From Thioalkalivibrio sp. ALJ12 (lineage in GTDB: Bacteria > Pseudomonadota > Gammaproteobacteria > Ectothiorhodospirales > Ectothiorhodospiraceae), in NCBI RefSeq assembly GCF_000378305.1, contig NZ_KB899538.1, positions 372,001-436,000 on the forward strand: a stretch of 64,000 bases of DNA, read 5' to 3'. The position numbers were made by a program, and so were the translations under genes. The notes below the pieces were generated by a model. It was not told the DNA's origin and searched no databases. It was given only the letters and a program-made list of their open reading frames with translations. Shown one piece after another: positions 1 to 7,708 of the stretch (its first letter is position 1; the number at the start of each line of letters is the position of its first letter).

Positions 1-430
1 CGACCACGACCCCGGCAATGTTGTGCCCGCCCCCCTCCAGGGTCAGGTGCCGGATCACCAGGTGCGCGGCATTGATCAGGCGAATGGTATTGCTGCCCGA
101 ACGACCGCGGAGGATGGCCGGGTCTCCAGAATCCGGGCCGGTGATCACGATTGGCCGCTCGGCCGTCCCGCTAACGCCTCGCAGCACCAGCGGCTCCGGG
201 TATTCGCCCGGGGCGAGCTGAAGATGATCGCCAGGGCGCAGCTGGCGCACGGCACGGCGCAATCCCTCCGGGTCGGTCTGCAGCACGCGGGTCGCGGCTG
301 CGGGGGCCTCGGACGCCCCGCCCGGTCGTGGCATGTCGGCGCCCGCCGTCATCATGGCCAGCAACATCACGCCCGCCAGCACCCATGTCCGGGACACAAG
401 CGAGTGGAACATTGACCGCCCTGCCGTCAT
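1..430 (-). CDS. Secreted right-handed beta-helix protein, N-terminal part only
   Basis: The gene runs off the left edge, so only about 143 N-terminal residues are visible. Residues 1-31 form a signal peptide: a short basic start, then a hydrophobic stretch (VLAGVMLLAMMTAGA). After it come motifs typical of parallel beta-helix polysaccharide lyase-like or NosD-like proteins: LRPGDHLQLAPGEYPEPLVL, then a segment ending in PIVITGPDSG, then IRLINAAHLVIRHLTLEGGG. The start at 430 has a GGGAG ribosome site seven bases upstream; an in-frame ATG at 412 is the alternative. Such proteins act on, or are co-encoded with, secreted polysaccharides. The divergent VanZ-like gene and the nearby HPr-rel-A operon fit an envelope or exopolysaccharide locus. 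The substrate cannot be told from this fragment. Confidence 0.72.
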   Translation of the reverse strand, partial: MTAGRSMFHSLVSRTWVLAGVMLLAMMTAGADMPRPGGASEAPAAATRVLQTDPEGLRRAVRQLRPGDHLQLAPGEYPEPLVLRGVSGTAERPIVITGPDSGDPAILRGRSGSNTIRLINAAHLVIRHLTLEGGGHNIAGVVV

Positions 431-545
431 CACCGCACTCCCTGCCCGGGGCCTGCGAAACCAGCCCGCGCTCTGGCGATTGGAGGGGCCATACTCCGGT
501 GTATGCCCCCTTGTCAGGTTAGACCATGTGCGAGCGCGGCAACCC

Positions 546-2006
546 ATGACACGCAGACGCGAACCACTGGCCCTGTGGACCTGTGTCATCGGGGCGTGGC
601 TGTCCCTGGGATTTGCCCTCTACCTGACGTTGCTGCCGTTCGAGTTCGGCGGGATGGGTCTGGAGGAGGCGTGGTCACTCTACCGCGACATGAGCCTGCA
701 GGGACCCGGCGCCAGCGGGCGCGCCCAGTTCATGGCCAATGCCATGATGTTCATGCCGCTGGGCTTTTTCTGGATGGCCTGGCTCACCTATGGCCGCAGT
801 CACCTTGTATGGCACCTGGGTGCCCTCGCGCTGGTCGCCCTTCTGGGGCTGGCGGCCACGGCAACGGTGGAGTTCCTGCAGATCTGGCTGCCCTATCGCT
901 ATCCGGCCGGGGCGGACATCGCGGGCAATTTCCTCGGTGCGGTGGTCGGGGCCCTGATGTGGTGGGGACTGCGCCGGCCGCTGCTGCGCTGGCGAGGCCA
1001 GCTCGCAGGCCCAAACCGTGTCACCGTGCCTGCCGTCCTGATCGCCTATGCGATCCTGTACGTCGCGATCGGCCTGGCCCCATTCGACCTGGTCCTGTCC
1101 ACCGCCGAGTGGAGTCAGCGCCTCGACTCCGACACCTGGGGCCTGTGGGTCGCAGCCGGGGCCTGTACGTCCGGTCTTCGCTGTATCTCCGAGCTGGGCC
1201 TGACACTGGTAGCCAGTGTGCCCGTCGGGATCCTGCTCGCGTACGGACTCGGACGGCGCCCGTCCGCGAACGGGACCGTGCTGGTGACCCTGGCCGCGCT
1301 CCTGGCCATCCTGCTGGAGGCCCTGAATCTTGCCACGCTCTCGGGGATCGCGGAGGGCCGATCGGCCGTGCTGCGGGGCGCCGGATTTGCCACAGGCATG
1401 CTCCTGTACGAGTACCTCTCGCCGCCGCAGGTGATGCAGACCCTGCGGCGTGCCGCGATCCCGCTCCTGGTCGTTGCGACGCCACTCTACGGGGTCGCGC
1501 TGCTCGCCCTGAACCACGACCTGGGCCCCTACCAGTGGGACCGGGCGGCCATCTCGGCGCAATGGGCCCAGCTCAATCTCTGGCCGTTCTATTACCACTA
1601 CTTCGTCGGCGAGACCGTGGCCCTGCGTAGTGCGGCACTGCATGTGGCCATGTACCTGCCGCTGGGCGCGCTGATATGGCTGGCGCAGATCCGGCGCCCG
1701 CTGCATCCGCGCCAGTTGCAGTGGCTGGCCGCCCTCGGCGGGCTGCTCGCGGCTCTGCTGATGGAAGGTGGCAAGCTGCTGGTCGTGGGGCTGCGGCCCG
1801 ACCCGGCCAGCCTGGTCCTGGCCACATTGGCCGCCTGGGGCATGGCGACCGCGCTGCACTTCCTGACGCGCCTTGCTACCGAAGCCAGTACCACGAGCCA
1901 CACCCGGGCCCGGCCACCCGGTTCGGCGCCAGTCACGGCCGAGCGGTCTACAGTCATCAGCGAACCATCCAGGCGGGAACACGAGCGTGACGAACTCCAG
2001 TTTTGA
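546..2006 (+). CDS. VanZ-like polytopic membrane protein
   Basis: A membrane protein of 486 residues with many hydrophobic helices. The first third has the VanZ-like pattern: an early helix ending in YLTLLPFEF, a conserved ANAMMFMPLGFFW helix, and a later EFLQIWLPYRYPAGADIAGN segment. A second, related unit follows (an LSTAEWS-containing segment and then more helices), so the protein may be an internal duplication. The start at 546 was chosen because the frame upstream is not protein-like and the MTRRREPLALW start leads straight into a helix. The 3' end overlaps the following methyltransferase by 20 bases, implying translational coupling. VanZ-family proteins occur in glycopeptide resistance and in many exopolysaccharide loci; their biochemical role is not settled. 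Confidence 0.8.
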   Translation: MTRRREPLALWTCVIGAWLSLGFALYLTLLPFEFGGMGLEEAWSLYRDMSLQGPGASGRAQFMANAMMFMPLGFFWMAWLTYGRSHLVWHLGALALVALLGLAATATVEFLQIWLPYRYPAGADIAGNFLGAVVGALMWWGLRRPLLRWRGQLAGPNRVTVPAVLIAYAILYVAIGLAPFDLVLSTAEWSQRLDSDTWGLWVAAGACTSGLRCISELGLTLVASVPVGILLAYGLGRRPSANGTVLVTLAALLAILLEALNLATLSGIAEGRSAVLRGAGFATGMLLYEYLSPPQVMQTLRRAAIPLLVVATPLYGVALLALNHDLGPYQWDRAAISAQWAQLNLWPFYYHYFVGETVALRSAALHVAMYLPLGALIWLAQIRRPLHPRQLQWLAALGGLLAALLMEGGKLLVVGLRPDPASLVLATLAAWGMATALHFLTRLATEASTTSHTRARPPGSAPVTAERSTVISEPSRREHERDELQF

Positions 2007-2727
2007 GCAGCGCTGGCGCCAGCGCTTTACCCAGCGGGGCAGCCAGTGCGACGACGACGCTGCAATCGCGGGCTGGACGCCCACCGGGCTGGCCAGCCGG
2101 GTGCGGCAGTTCCAGTCGCTCTGGCAGCAGGCCCGTCCCGAAGGGACGCGATGGCTCGATATCGGCTGCGGTGCCGGCACCTATACCCGGCTGCTGCAGG
2201 CCGAAGGGCGCAGCCCGATCGGGCTGGACTACTCCGCCCCGTCGTTGCACAAGGCGCGACAGCGCAGCCCCGCGTCGATCGACTGGCTGGCGGCGGATGT
2301 CCACCACCTGCCGTTCGCCGATGGCGAGTTCGATGGCGTGCTCTGTTTCGGGGTAATGCAGGCGCTGGCCGACTCACGCCCAGCACTCGCGGAGATGCAT
2401 CGCGTGCTGCGCCCCGGCGGCGAGATCTGGGTGGATGCGCTGAACGCCAGGACCTGGCCCACCGTGCTGCAGGAACGCCGACGGGTCCGGGCCGGAAAGG
2501 CACCCCATTTGCGCTACGAGGCCACCGACTCGCTGCAGGCAGCCGCGCGGGCCGCCGGCCTGCAGCCTCTGGCGTGTTACTGGCTGCCCCTGGTTCCGGG
2601 CCGGCTGCACGGGCTCCAGGGCCCGGCCGAGAGCCGCTGGGCGAGGGCCCTTTGGCAGGCATCGCCGTGGATCGCGGAGCGGTTGTGTCACTCGTTCATC
2701 CTGCGTACACGCAAAGGGCAAATGTAA
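1987..2727 (+). CDS. Class I SAM-dependent methyltransferase
   Basis: A soluble protein of 246 residues. The SAM-binding motif I is WLDIGCGAGTYTRLL near residue 55, followed by GLDYSAPSL (motif II region) and later GVLCFGVMQAL and HRVLRPGGEIWVDAL, the usual order of the Methyltransf_11 family. The chosen start is a GTG at 1987 that overlaps the upstream VanZ-like gene by 20 bases and has a purine-rich AGGCGGGAA upstream. The substrate is unknown; coupling to a VanZ-like gene suggests a lipid, quinone-like or sugar acceptor in envelope metabolism. This is inference from context only. Confidence 0.85.
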   Translation: MTNSSFEQRWRQRFTQRGSQCDDDAAIAGWTPTGLASRVRQFQSLWQQARPEGTRWLDIGCGAGTYTRLLQAEGRSPIGLDYSAPSLHKARQRSPASIDWLAADVHHLPFADGEFDGVLCFGVMQALADSRPALAEMHRVLRPGGEIWVDALNARTWPTVLQERRRVRAGKAPHLRYEATDSLQAAARAAGLQPLACYWLPLVPGRLHGLQGPAESRWARALWQASPWIAERLCHSFILRTRKGQM

Positions 2728-3074
2728 AAGGAGGTGACACTCCTTCATGCCACCGGGCGTGCCGGCATTGGCGAACGACCACAAGTGTCAGCGCCTTTTA
2801 CAAATCACTTCTCAGAAAAGCCCACGCCGGACCCTTGGTATGAGAAAAAGCCTTCCAAACAGCCGATTACATCGTTGTTGATTTGGGGTATAGATATTGC
2901 TCTGTGTTTTGGTTGTCGCGGCGAATACGTGCGGCAATAAAAAATATCGCGACGGAATGCGAGGACCCGGGTAACCCGGACTAGTATCAAACCAGGAGTC
3001 TGGATTGTCCGCGTCTCCCTGGACGCGATACCGATCCAACCAACGCCCGGTCCCGAAAATTCTGGAGGGACACG
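2728..3074. other. Intergenic region, AT-rich, no gene supported
   Basis: About 350 bases separate the methyltransferase from the HPr-rel-A operon. The middle (about 2790-2960) is clearly more AT-rich than its surroundings, as expected of a promoter region. A short inverted repeat, AAGGAG-gtgaca-CTCCTT, follows the methyltransferase stop at 2728-2745 and may be a weak terminator. A second imperfect inverted repeat (GTCGCG ... CGCGAC) spans about 2913-2956. A TATAGATAT stretch near 2891 could be a -10 element, but no convincing -35 was found. A good GGAGGG ribosome site precedes the next gene. Confidence 0.5.
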
Positions 3075-3782
3075 ATGGAACAAAACGACAACCAGGACTC
3101 AAGCCGGCGCCAGGAGGGGCTGGGTACACACGGCCACAATCGGCGGCGTCTGAGCCGGGCGATGCTCGGGGCCACCCCTCTGCTGATGACCCTGCATGCC
3201 TCGCCATTGAAGGCGGCCGGTGCGAACTGCATGCCCTCGGGCTGGGCGTCCGGCAATGTGTCGCGCCACGATGGTCCCCAGGACTGCGGCGGCCACTCCC
3301 CCGACTACTGGAGCGGGGGCTATGACCCGACGCATGCCAGTCTTTCGCGCAATGTAAGTGCCCAGGGCCGTGGCGGCGGTCAGCTGTTCAACAGCGCCTC
3401 CTTCCACAGCCATCCGGAATGGCGGCTGGCGGTGGAGTCCGGCGTCCTGTTCGACTCGAACTACGGCTTCCCGGGCGTGAGCCGGGGCTTCCAGGAAGAG
3501 GAGGGGGATCTCACCATGATCGGGGCCGTCTCCGCTTCGGTGTTCGTGCTGGATGTGCAGGGGGCCGCCGAACGCGAAGTGATCCGCTACGGGACCGCCG
3601 CACTGTTGAATGCCCGATACACCAACGGGTACCCGCTCTCCGAACGCCTGGTCCGGGACATCGTCACCGACACCCTGGAGCATGGCCACTACGAGACCGA
3701 TGGCGGCGACCGCCTGTACCCCGAGCAGGTGTATCGGTTCCTGGAGAACACCATGGGCCTCCCGAGCTGGGGGTCCGCCTGA
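3075..3782 (+). CDS. Exported protein of unknown function heading the HPr-rel-A operon
   Basis: A protein of 235 residues with no recognised domain. It has a long hydrophilic leader (1-21), then RRRLSR and a hydrophobic run AMLGATPLLMTLHASPLKA (29-47), which resembles a Tat-like export signal although the consensus is poor. The mature part begins near residue 48. It has only two cysteines (52 and 71), placed to form a disulfide, around a segment rich in Gly, His, Asp and Trp. Residues 145-230 are more alpha-helical (ALLNARYTNGYPLSERLVRD ... YRFLENTMGL). The GGAGGG site before 3075 supports the start. The gene is followed after 52 bases by the PqqD-like gene, so it is the natural candidate substrate or client of the downstream enzymes. 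That link is inferred. Confidence 0.7.
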   Translation: MEQNDNQDSSRRQEGLGTHGHNRRRLSRAMLGATPLLMTLHASPLKAAGANCMPSGWASGNVSRHDGPQDCGGHSPDYWSGGYDPTHASLSRNVSAQGRGGGQLFNSASFHSHPEWRLAVESGVLFDSNYGFPGVSRGFQEEEGDLTMIGAVSASVFVLDVQGAAEREVIRYGTAALLNARYTNGYPLSERLVRDIVTDTLEHGHYETDGGDRLYPEQVYRFLENTMGLPSWGSA

Positions 3783-3834
3783 GCCATTCATTCCGTAATG
3801 GCCGCCGTAATGACCGGAACCCAGGGGGAACAAT

Positions 3835-4101
3835 ATGTCGCGCCGCAGGTGGCAACGGACTGACGGGCTGCAGCAGCGCACCCTGGGGCAGGAGTGCGTG
3901 GTGTTTCACCCCGGGGCCGGTACCACCCACCTGCTGACACCCGCGGCCGCCGCACTGATGGACGGTCTGGCCGAGGGCGCGGCGATGGACGAGGCCACCC
4001 TGGCTCGGCACCTGGGCCTGTCGGAGAAGGACGCGGTGGCCGAACTGGGGCGCTGGCTGTCCAACCTGCAAACGGCCGATCTGATCCGGGAACACCCCTG
4101 A
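3835..4101 (+). CDS. PqqD-like peptide chaperone of the HPr-rel-A system
   Basis: A small protein of 88 residues with the PqqD/RRE-type layout. An N-terminal beta-hairpin (ECVVFHPGAGTTHLLTPAAA) is followed by helices (AALMDGLAEG, DEATLARHLGL, AVAELGRWLSNLQTADLI). Its length and its position directly before an HprK-related kinase match the HPr-rel-A PqqD-family proteins. PqqD-fold proteins bind leader peptides of ribosomally made substrates and present them to modifying enzymes. A GGGGGA ribosome site precedes 3835. The stop overlaps the kinase start by one base (TGATG), so the two are translationally coupled. Confidence 0.85.
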   Translation: MSRRRWQRTDGLQQRTLGQECVVFHPGAGTTHLLTPAAAALMDGLAEGAAMDEATLARHLGLSEKDAVAELGRWLSNLQTADLIREHP

Positions 4102-5012
4102 TGCGGATCGCAGATCTGGGACAGGCCCGGCTCCAGCGCAGCCTGACGGGCCGTGGCCTTTATCTGCGCACTGGCCCCTTCACCAGCCGCATCCAGAGCC
4201 CGATCGCCAGCGTGGTCCGGGGTATCGAGTCGCTGTACCGGGACTTCGAAGTAGCCGACCACTCGAGTTTCTACGACTTCCACTGCGAGCTGCGCGCGCC
4301 GCGTTCCCACCGCCGCTTCTATCGGCCCCAGGTCCTGTTTCTCGCCGACCGTCGCAGCGTCTTCAAGCCCCTGGCCTACCACCAGGCCTATCCGATGCTC
4401 GAATGGGGACTGAACTGGTGCATCGCCAACCAGGTGCCGCATCGACTGGTGCTGCACGCGGCCGCCCTGGAACGCGACGGGAAGGCCCTGATCCTGCCCG
4501 CGCCGCCGGGCTCCGGGAAAAGCACCCTCTGCGCAGCCCTGGCCCATCACGGATGGCGCCTGCTGACGGACGAGTCCGTACTGGTGGACCTGGCCTCCAG
4601 TGAGGTTTCCGGACCCGCGCGGCCGGTCAGCCTGAAAAACGACTCGATCCGCGTAATCCGCGATGCCTGCCCCTCGGCGGTTCTCAGCACACCGATCGCG
4701 GACACGCTGAAGGGCGCCGTGGCACACATGCGCCCGCCGACGGATGCCGTGCGCCGCAGTCACGAGACCGCCCGGCCCGGGTGGATCGTGTTCCCGCACT
4801 ACCAGCCAGGAGCCTCTACCCAGCTGAAACCGCGCACGGCGGGTTCCGGGTTCATGCAGCTGATCGCCAATGCCTTCAATTACGCCGCCCTCGGTGCACG
4901 AGGCTTTCACAGCGCCGGACGACTGGTCGAACAGTCCGCATGCTTCGACTTTTCCTACAGCCGTCTGGACGAGGCTATAGAGCAGTTCAACAGGCTGGCC
5001 GATGGACGCTGA
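4101..5012 (+). CDS. HprK-related kinase A
   Basis: A protein of 303 residues with the HPr kinase fold. A conserved His region (LVLHAAAL, about 117-123) is followed by the P-loop APPGSGKSTLC (134-144), then LLTDESVLVD (154-163), equivalent to the acidic segment after the P-loop in HprK. The N-terminal 100 residues are unlike HprK of Firmicutes. No ptsH (HPr) or PTS gene lies in the window, so the substrate is unlikely to be classic HPr. Homologous kinases act on lasso peptides, which also use a PqqD-fold chaperone; this is the closest known precedent. The start at 4101 overlaps the PqqD-like stop, and the 3' end overlaps the nucleotidyltransferase by 11 bases. Confidence 0.87.
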   Translation: MRIADLGQARLQRSLTGRGLYLRTGPFTSRIQSPIASVVRGIESLYRDFEVADHSSFYDFHCELRAPRSHRRFYRPQVLFLADRRSVFKPLAYHQAYPMLEWGLNWCIANQVPHRLVLHAAALERDGKALILPAPPGSGKSTLCAALAHHGWRLLTDESVLVDLASSEVSGPARPVSLKNDSIRVIRDACPSAVLSTPIADTLKGAVAHMRPPTDAVRRSHETARPGWIVFPHYQPGASTQLKPRTAGSGFMQLIANAFNYAALGARGFHSAGRLVEQSACFDFSYSRLDEAIEQFNRLADGR

Positions 5013-6120
5013 CACCGCACTGCGCCTGGCCCTGGCACGGCCGGAGAGCATGGCCGAGCGCACGACGGCCGAATGGGCCCCGCTACTAGCGGCCGCGCGC
5101 GAGAGCGCCCTGCTGGGTACGCTCTGGCACCTCGCGGACGACGCGGGCCTGGCGGACGGCCTGCCGGAACCGGTGGCCAGCCACCTCTGGGGCGCCGCCC
5201 TGATCGCCGAGCACCGCTCGCAGGCCCTGGCCTGGGAACTGCGCCGCCTGGACAACGGGCTGCTCTCGCGGATGAGTCCGGGTGTCGCGCTGAAAGGGGC
5301 GGCCTACCTGGCCGCCGGGCTGCCGAATGCGCGTGGACGGCTGGCCAACGACATCGACCTGCTCTTTCCCCGCAGCGAGGTCGAACGCGCCGAGAAGCTC
5401 CTGTTCTTCGAGGGCTGGTCGGGCACGCATCACAATGTCTACGACCAGCGCTACTACCGCGAGTGGATGCACGAACTGCCTCCACTGGTGCACCAGCACC
5501 GGGGCACCACGCTGGACCTGCACCACAACATCCTGCCGGAGACCTTCCGCGGCCATCCCGATCCCGCCCGCCTGCGGCAGCAAAGCGAGGCGCTCCCGGA
5601 ACCCTTCCGCTTCCGGATCCTGTGTCCGGCGCACCTGGTACTCCACGCAATCGTGCACCTGTTCTCGGAGACGGAATGGGACCGGGGCCTGCGCGACCTC
5701 TACGACATCCATGTGCTGCTCGGCCACTTCAGCGCCCGTGACGGCGACGCCTTCTGGGAGCATTTCGTTGCGGAGGCCGAGGCCCTGAACATTGCCTGGA
5801 TGGCGGAACGCGCGCTGTGGACCACGAACCGACTACTGCTGACCGAGATCCCGGCCGAACCCGTGAAACGACTGGCCCGGGCGCGCGCGGGCATTGCCCT
5901 GCGGGGCCTTGGCCGCTGGGCGTTCGCGCACGGGCTGCATACACGCGCCGGCTCGATGACCCCCCGCCGCGATGCGGTCGCGCGGGGCATGCTGTTTCTG
6001 CGTGGGCACTGGCTCAAGATGCCGGCCGGCCTGCTGGCGCGACACCTGTTTCACAAGGCCTTCCTGGCCGAGAAACCGGAGACGGCCACAGCCCAGCCGC
6101 AGCCGGAACAGCACGGTTAG
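5002..6120 (+). CDS. Nucleotidyltransferase family protein of the HPr-rel-A system
   Basis: A protein of 372 residues of the Nucleotidyltransf_5 type. The active-site region reads ALKGAAYLAAGLPNARGRLA, followed by NDIDLLF; the paired Asp residues are the expected metal ligands. The remainder is helical, with conserved HELPPLVHQHRGTTLDLHHN and LCPAHLVLHAIVHLFSE segments. It overlaps the kinase gene by 11 bases and completes the conserved PqqD-kinase-nucleotidyltransferase triad. Relatives occur next to HprK-like kinases in some lasso-peptide clusters, so transfer of a nucleotide to the phosphorylated product is possible but unproven. The stop codon TAG lies in the TTAG that borders a solo repeat end at 6121. 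Confidence 0.85.
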   Translation: MDADTALRLALARPESMAERTTAEWAPLLAAARESALLGTLWHLADDAGLADGLPEPVASHLWGAALIAEHRSQALAWELRRLDNGLLSRMSPGVALKGAAYLAAGLPNARGRLANDIDLLFPRSEVERAEKLLFFEGWSGTHHNVYDQRYYREWMHELPPLVHQHRGTTLDLHHNILPETFRGHPDPARLRQQSEALPEPFRFRILCPAHLVLHAIVHLFSETEWDRGLRDLYDIHVLLGHFSARDGDAFWEHFVAEAEALNIAWMAERALWTTNRLLLTEIPAEPVKRLARARAGIALRGLGRWAFAHGLHTRAGSMTPRRDAVARGMLFLRGHWLKMPAGLLARHLFHKAFLAEKPETATAQPQPEQHG

Positions 6121-6136
6121 GGAAACACTGATCAAT
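6117..6136 (+). repeat. Solo terminal repeat of the IS5-like MITE family
   Basis: TTAG followed by GGAAACACTGATCAAT matches the outer end of the full elements at 40001-40295 and 44814-45079. No second end is found nearby, so this is a solo end or remnant. The TAG stop of the nucleotidyltransferase gene lies within the target-like TTAG, and the protease gene begins its stop within the repeat's inner end. Confidence 0.7.
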
Positions 6137-6977
6137 CGCCCGCCCGCGAGCGGTACTGTTCCAGCAGGGGACGAATGCGGTCCGAGGGGATGGCGTAGGT
6201 GATCCCGCTCGGATTGCGCACGGCCGCTTCCCGCCCGCCCTGGACATAGACCTGGTTGATCACCCCGATCACCTCGCCGGTGTCCTTGCGGTACAGGGGA
6301 CTGCCGCTGTTGCCCGGGTAGGCCGTGGCATCCAGCTGGAAGACCATCGGCGGGGCATTGCGCAGGGCACGTATGCGGCTGTCATCCAGCTCCGCGGCAC
6401 GGCGCGCCGGGATCGCCATCGGGGTCATCGCCGAGATGCCCGCGCGATGCGTGGCCGGGTACAGCCCCAGGATCATGCCGATGGGGTAGCCGGTGAACGC
6501 GACCTCTTCTCCGACCCGCACCCGACTGGAATTGCCGAGTTGCAGCGCGGGAAGGGAGGGTGCGGCGATGCGCAGCAGGACCAGGTCATCGCTCGCGGCG
6601 CGGGCCACGACCTCGGCATGATGGATCGTGTTGTCCCGACCCTGGCCACTGACCACCACCAGCCTTTCGCGGTTGCCCTGGTCCAGACTCCCGGGCAGGA
6701 CATGATCGTTGGTGACCACCAGACGGCCATCGTCGATCACAAAGCCGGTCCCGAGGTACTGGGCGCGCGGGCTGCGGGTGGGCTGATAGGTCGCGATACT
6801 CACCACCGAGGCCTTCACCCGCTCGGCCGTATCGGGCAGCGGATCGGCGAGCGCGGGGCCCGGCCCAACTACCAGGGCGAGCAGCGCAAGCGGTATCGCC
6901 ATCCACAACGGGGCCCGCGGGCGCCGGTAACGAACGGGCCATCGAAGGCCCCCAAGAAGGTGTCCCCATCCCCACAT
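6132..6977 (-). CDS. Exported trypsin-like serine protease (S1, DegP-like catalytic domain without PDZ)
   Basis: A protein of 281 residues. An N-terminal segment rich in Arg and Trp leads into a hydrophobic helix MAIPLALLALVVGPGPALA (26-44), a signal peptide or anchor, so the protease should act in the periplasm. The trypsin triad is present: His in VVTNDHV, Asp in ASDDLVLL and Ser in YPGNSGSPLY. No PDZ domain follows the catalytic domain, unlike DegP or DegS. The start at 6977 has GGAGGG six bases upstream; an in-frame ATG at 6902 is possible. It converges on the HPr-rel-A operon, with 11 bases between the stops. A role in processing the exported protein of that operon is possible but speculative. 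Confidence 0.85.
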   Translation of the reverse strand: MWGWGHLLGGLRWPVRYRRPRAPLWMAIPLALLALVVGPGPALADPLPDTAERVKASVVSIATYQPTRSPRAQYLGTGFVIDDGRLVVTNDHVLPGSLDQGNRERLVVVSGQGRDNTIHHAEVVARAASDDLVLLRIAAPSLPALQLGNSSRVRVGEEVAFTGYPIGMILGLYPATHRAGISAMTPMAIPARRAAELDDSRIRALRNAPPMVFQLDATAYPGNSGSPLYRKDTGEVIGVINQVYVQGGREAAVRNPSGITYAIPSDRIRPLLEQYRSRAGD

Positions 6978-7111
6978 GCCGCGCCCTCCAGCCCTGTTGC
7001 CAACCCTCTAGAGAATAGCGCGCAGAGCACGGCCCGACGGGCCTTCCGGGCATGCAATAACTCAGCCGTGCGGCGGCAAGAAGGAGGGCCAGACTCAGCC
7101 CCGACTAGGCG

Positions 7112-7212
7112 GTCAGTCGAAGACGACGGTCTTGTTGCCGTGGGTGAGGACGCGGCCCTCGAGGTGATAACGCAGGCCGCGGGCGGGGGCCCAGCGTTCC
7201 ACGTCGCGGCCC
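7112..7212 (-). repeat. Left direct repeat: partial copy of the purU 3' end
   Basis: This 101-base segment repeats 11753-11853, the 3' end of purU including its stop codon, in the same orientation. The first 70 bases (7112-7181) are identical; the other 31 contain five mismatches. Homology ends at 7212. The arrangement is that expected when an integrating element targets the 3' end of a gene and carries a substitute 3' end. No integrase remains in the window. Confidence 0.85.
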
Positions 7213-7471
7213 ACACCACTGGGTCGTTCGGCGTGGGCCTTACCGGTTGCGGAAGGCTGATGCCGGCAAGCTGGAGTGGTCCGTCTGGTGCTGTCTCCCG
7301 TGCCAGGATTTCGATGGCACTGGCCCGGGGCGCCGGTGCCATAAGCGAAGCCAGGTCCGCACCGAGGATGTGCGCCCCGGCTTCCGCTTAGTCGAAGTCT
7401 TTGCGATCCAGCAGGCTGGCATGCTCCTCGAACAGACGATCACGATTGGCGGCATCCAGGTGCGTCTCCAC
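7213..7471 (-). pseudogene. Remnant of an unrecognised protein-coding gene with an in-frame stop
   Basis: Reading the minus strand from 7471, one frame gives a protein-like stretch ending RLFEEHASLLDRKDFD, then a TAA at 7388-7390, and continues in the same frame with AEAGAHILGADLASL and EILARETAPDGPLQLAG. Codon use and composition on both sides of the stop look like one former protein of about 70 residues or more. The frame is also blocked just upstream of 7471, and it runs into the purU repeat at its other end. The family was not recognised. Confidence 0.45.
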
Positions 7472-7708
7472 AGGGAGCGTCCTTTACCGAGGAGGTCCCG
7501 TTCTCGGCAAGGATGAACGGGGTTGGCGGGTGTCGGAGCGCCAAGAGCGGTGCCACCACGGACGGAAAAAGTGATCCCGTTCAAAAGCGCTGAATAAGCC
7601 TTGGTTTTGTCGGTGCATTGACACATGGCACTACGAGTACCATTTGGAGCCCGAACCAATATGCCGCAACCCAAGCGGTGCTGAAACGACAACTGAAAGG
7701 GACTTCGA

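Noticed and set aside
2734-2940. 68-residue open frame in the AT-rich intergenic region
   Set aside because: The GTG start is too close to the AAGGAG, the composition is not protein-like and no family is suggested.
7240-7692. 150-residue minus-strand open frame as an intact gene
   Set aside because: A different frame in the same DNA is protein-like but interrupted, so the region is better read as gene debris.
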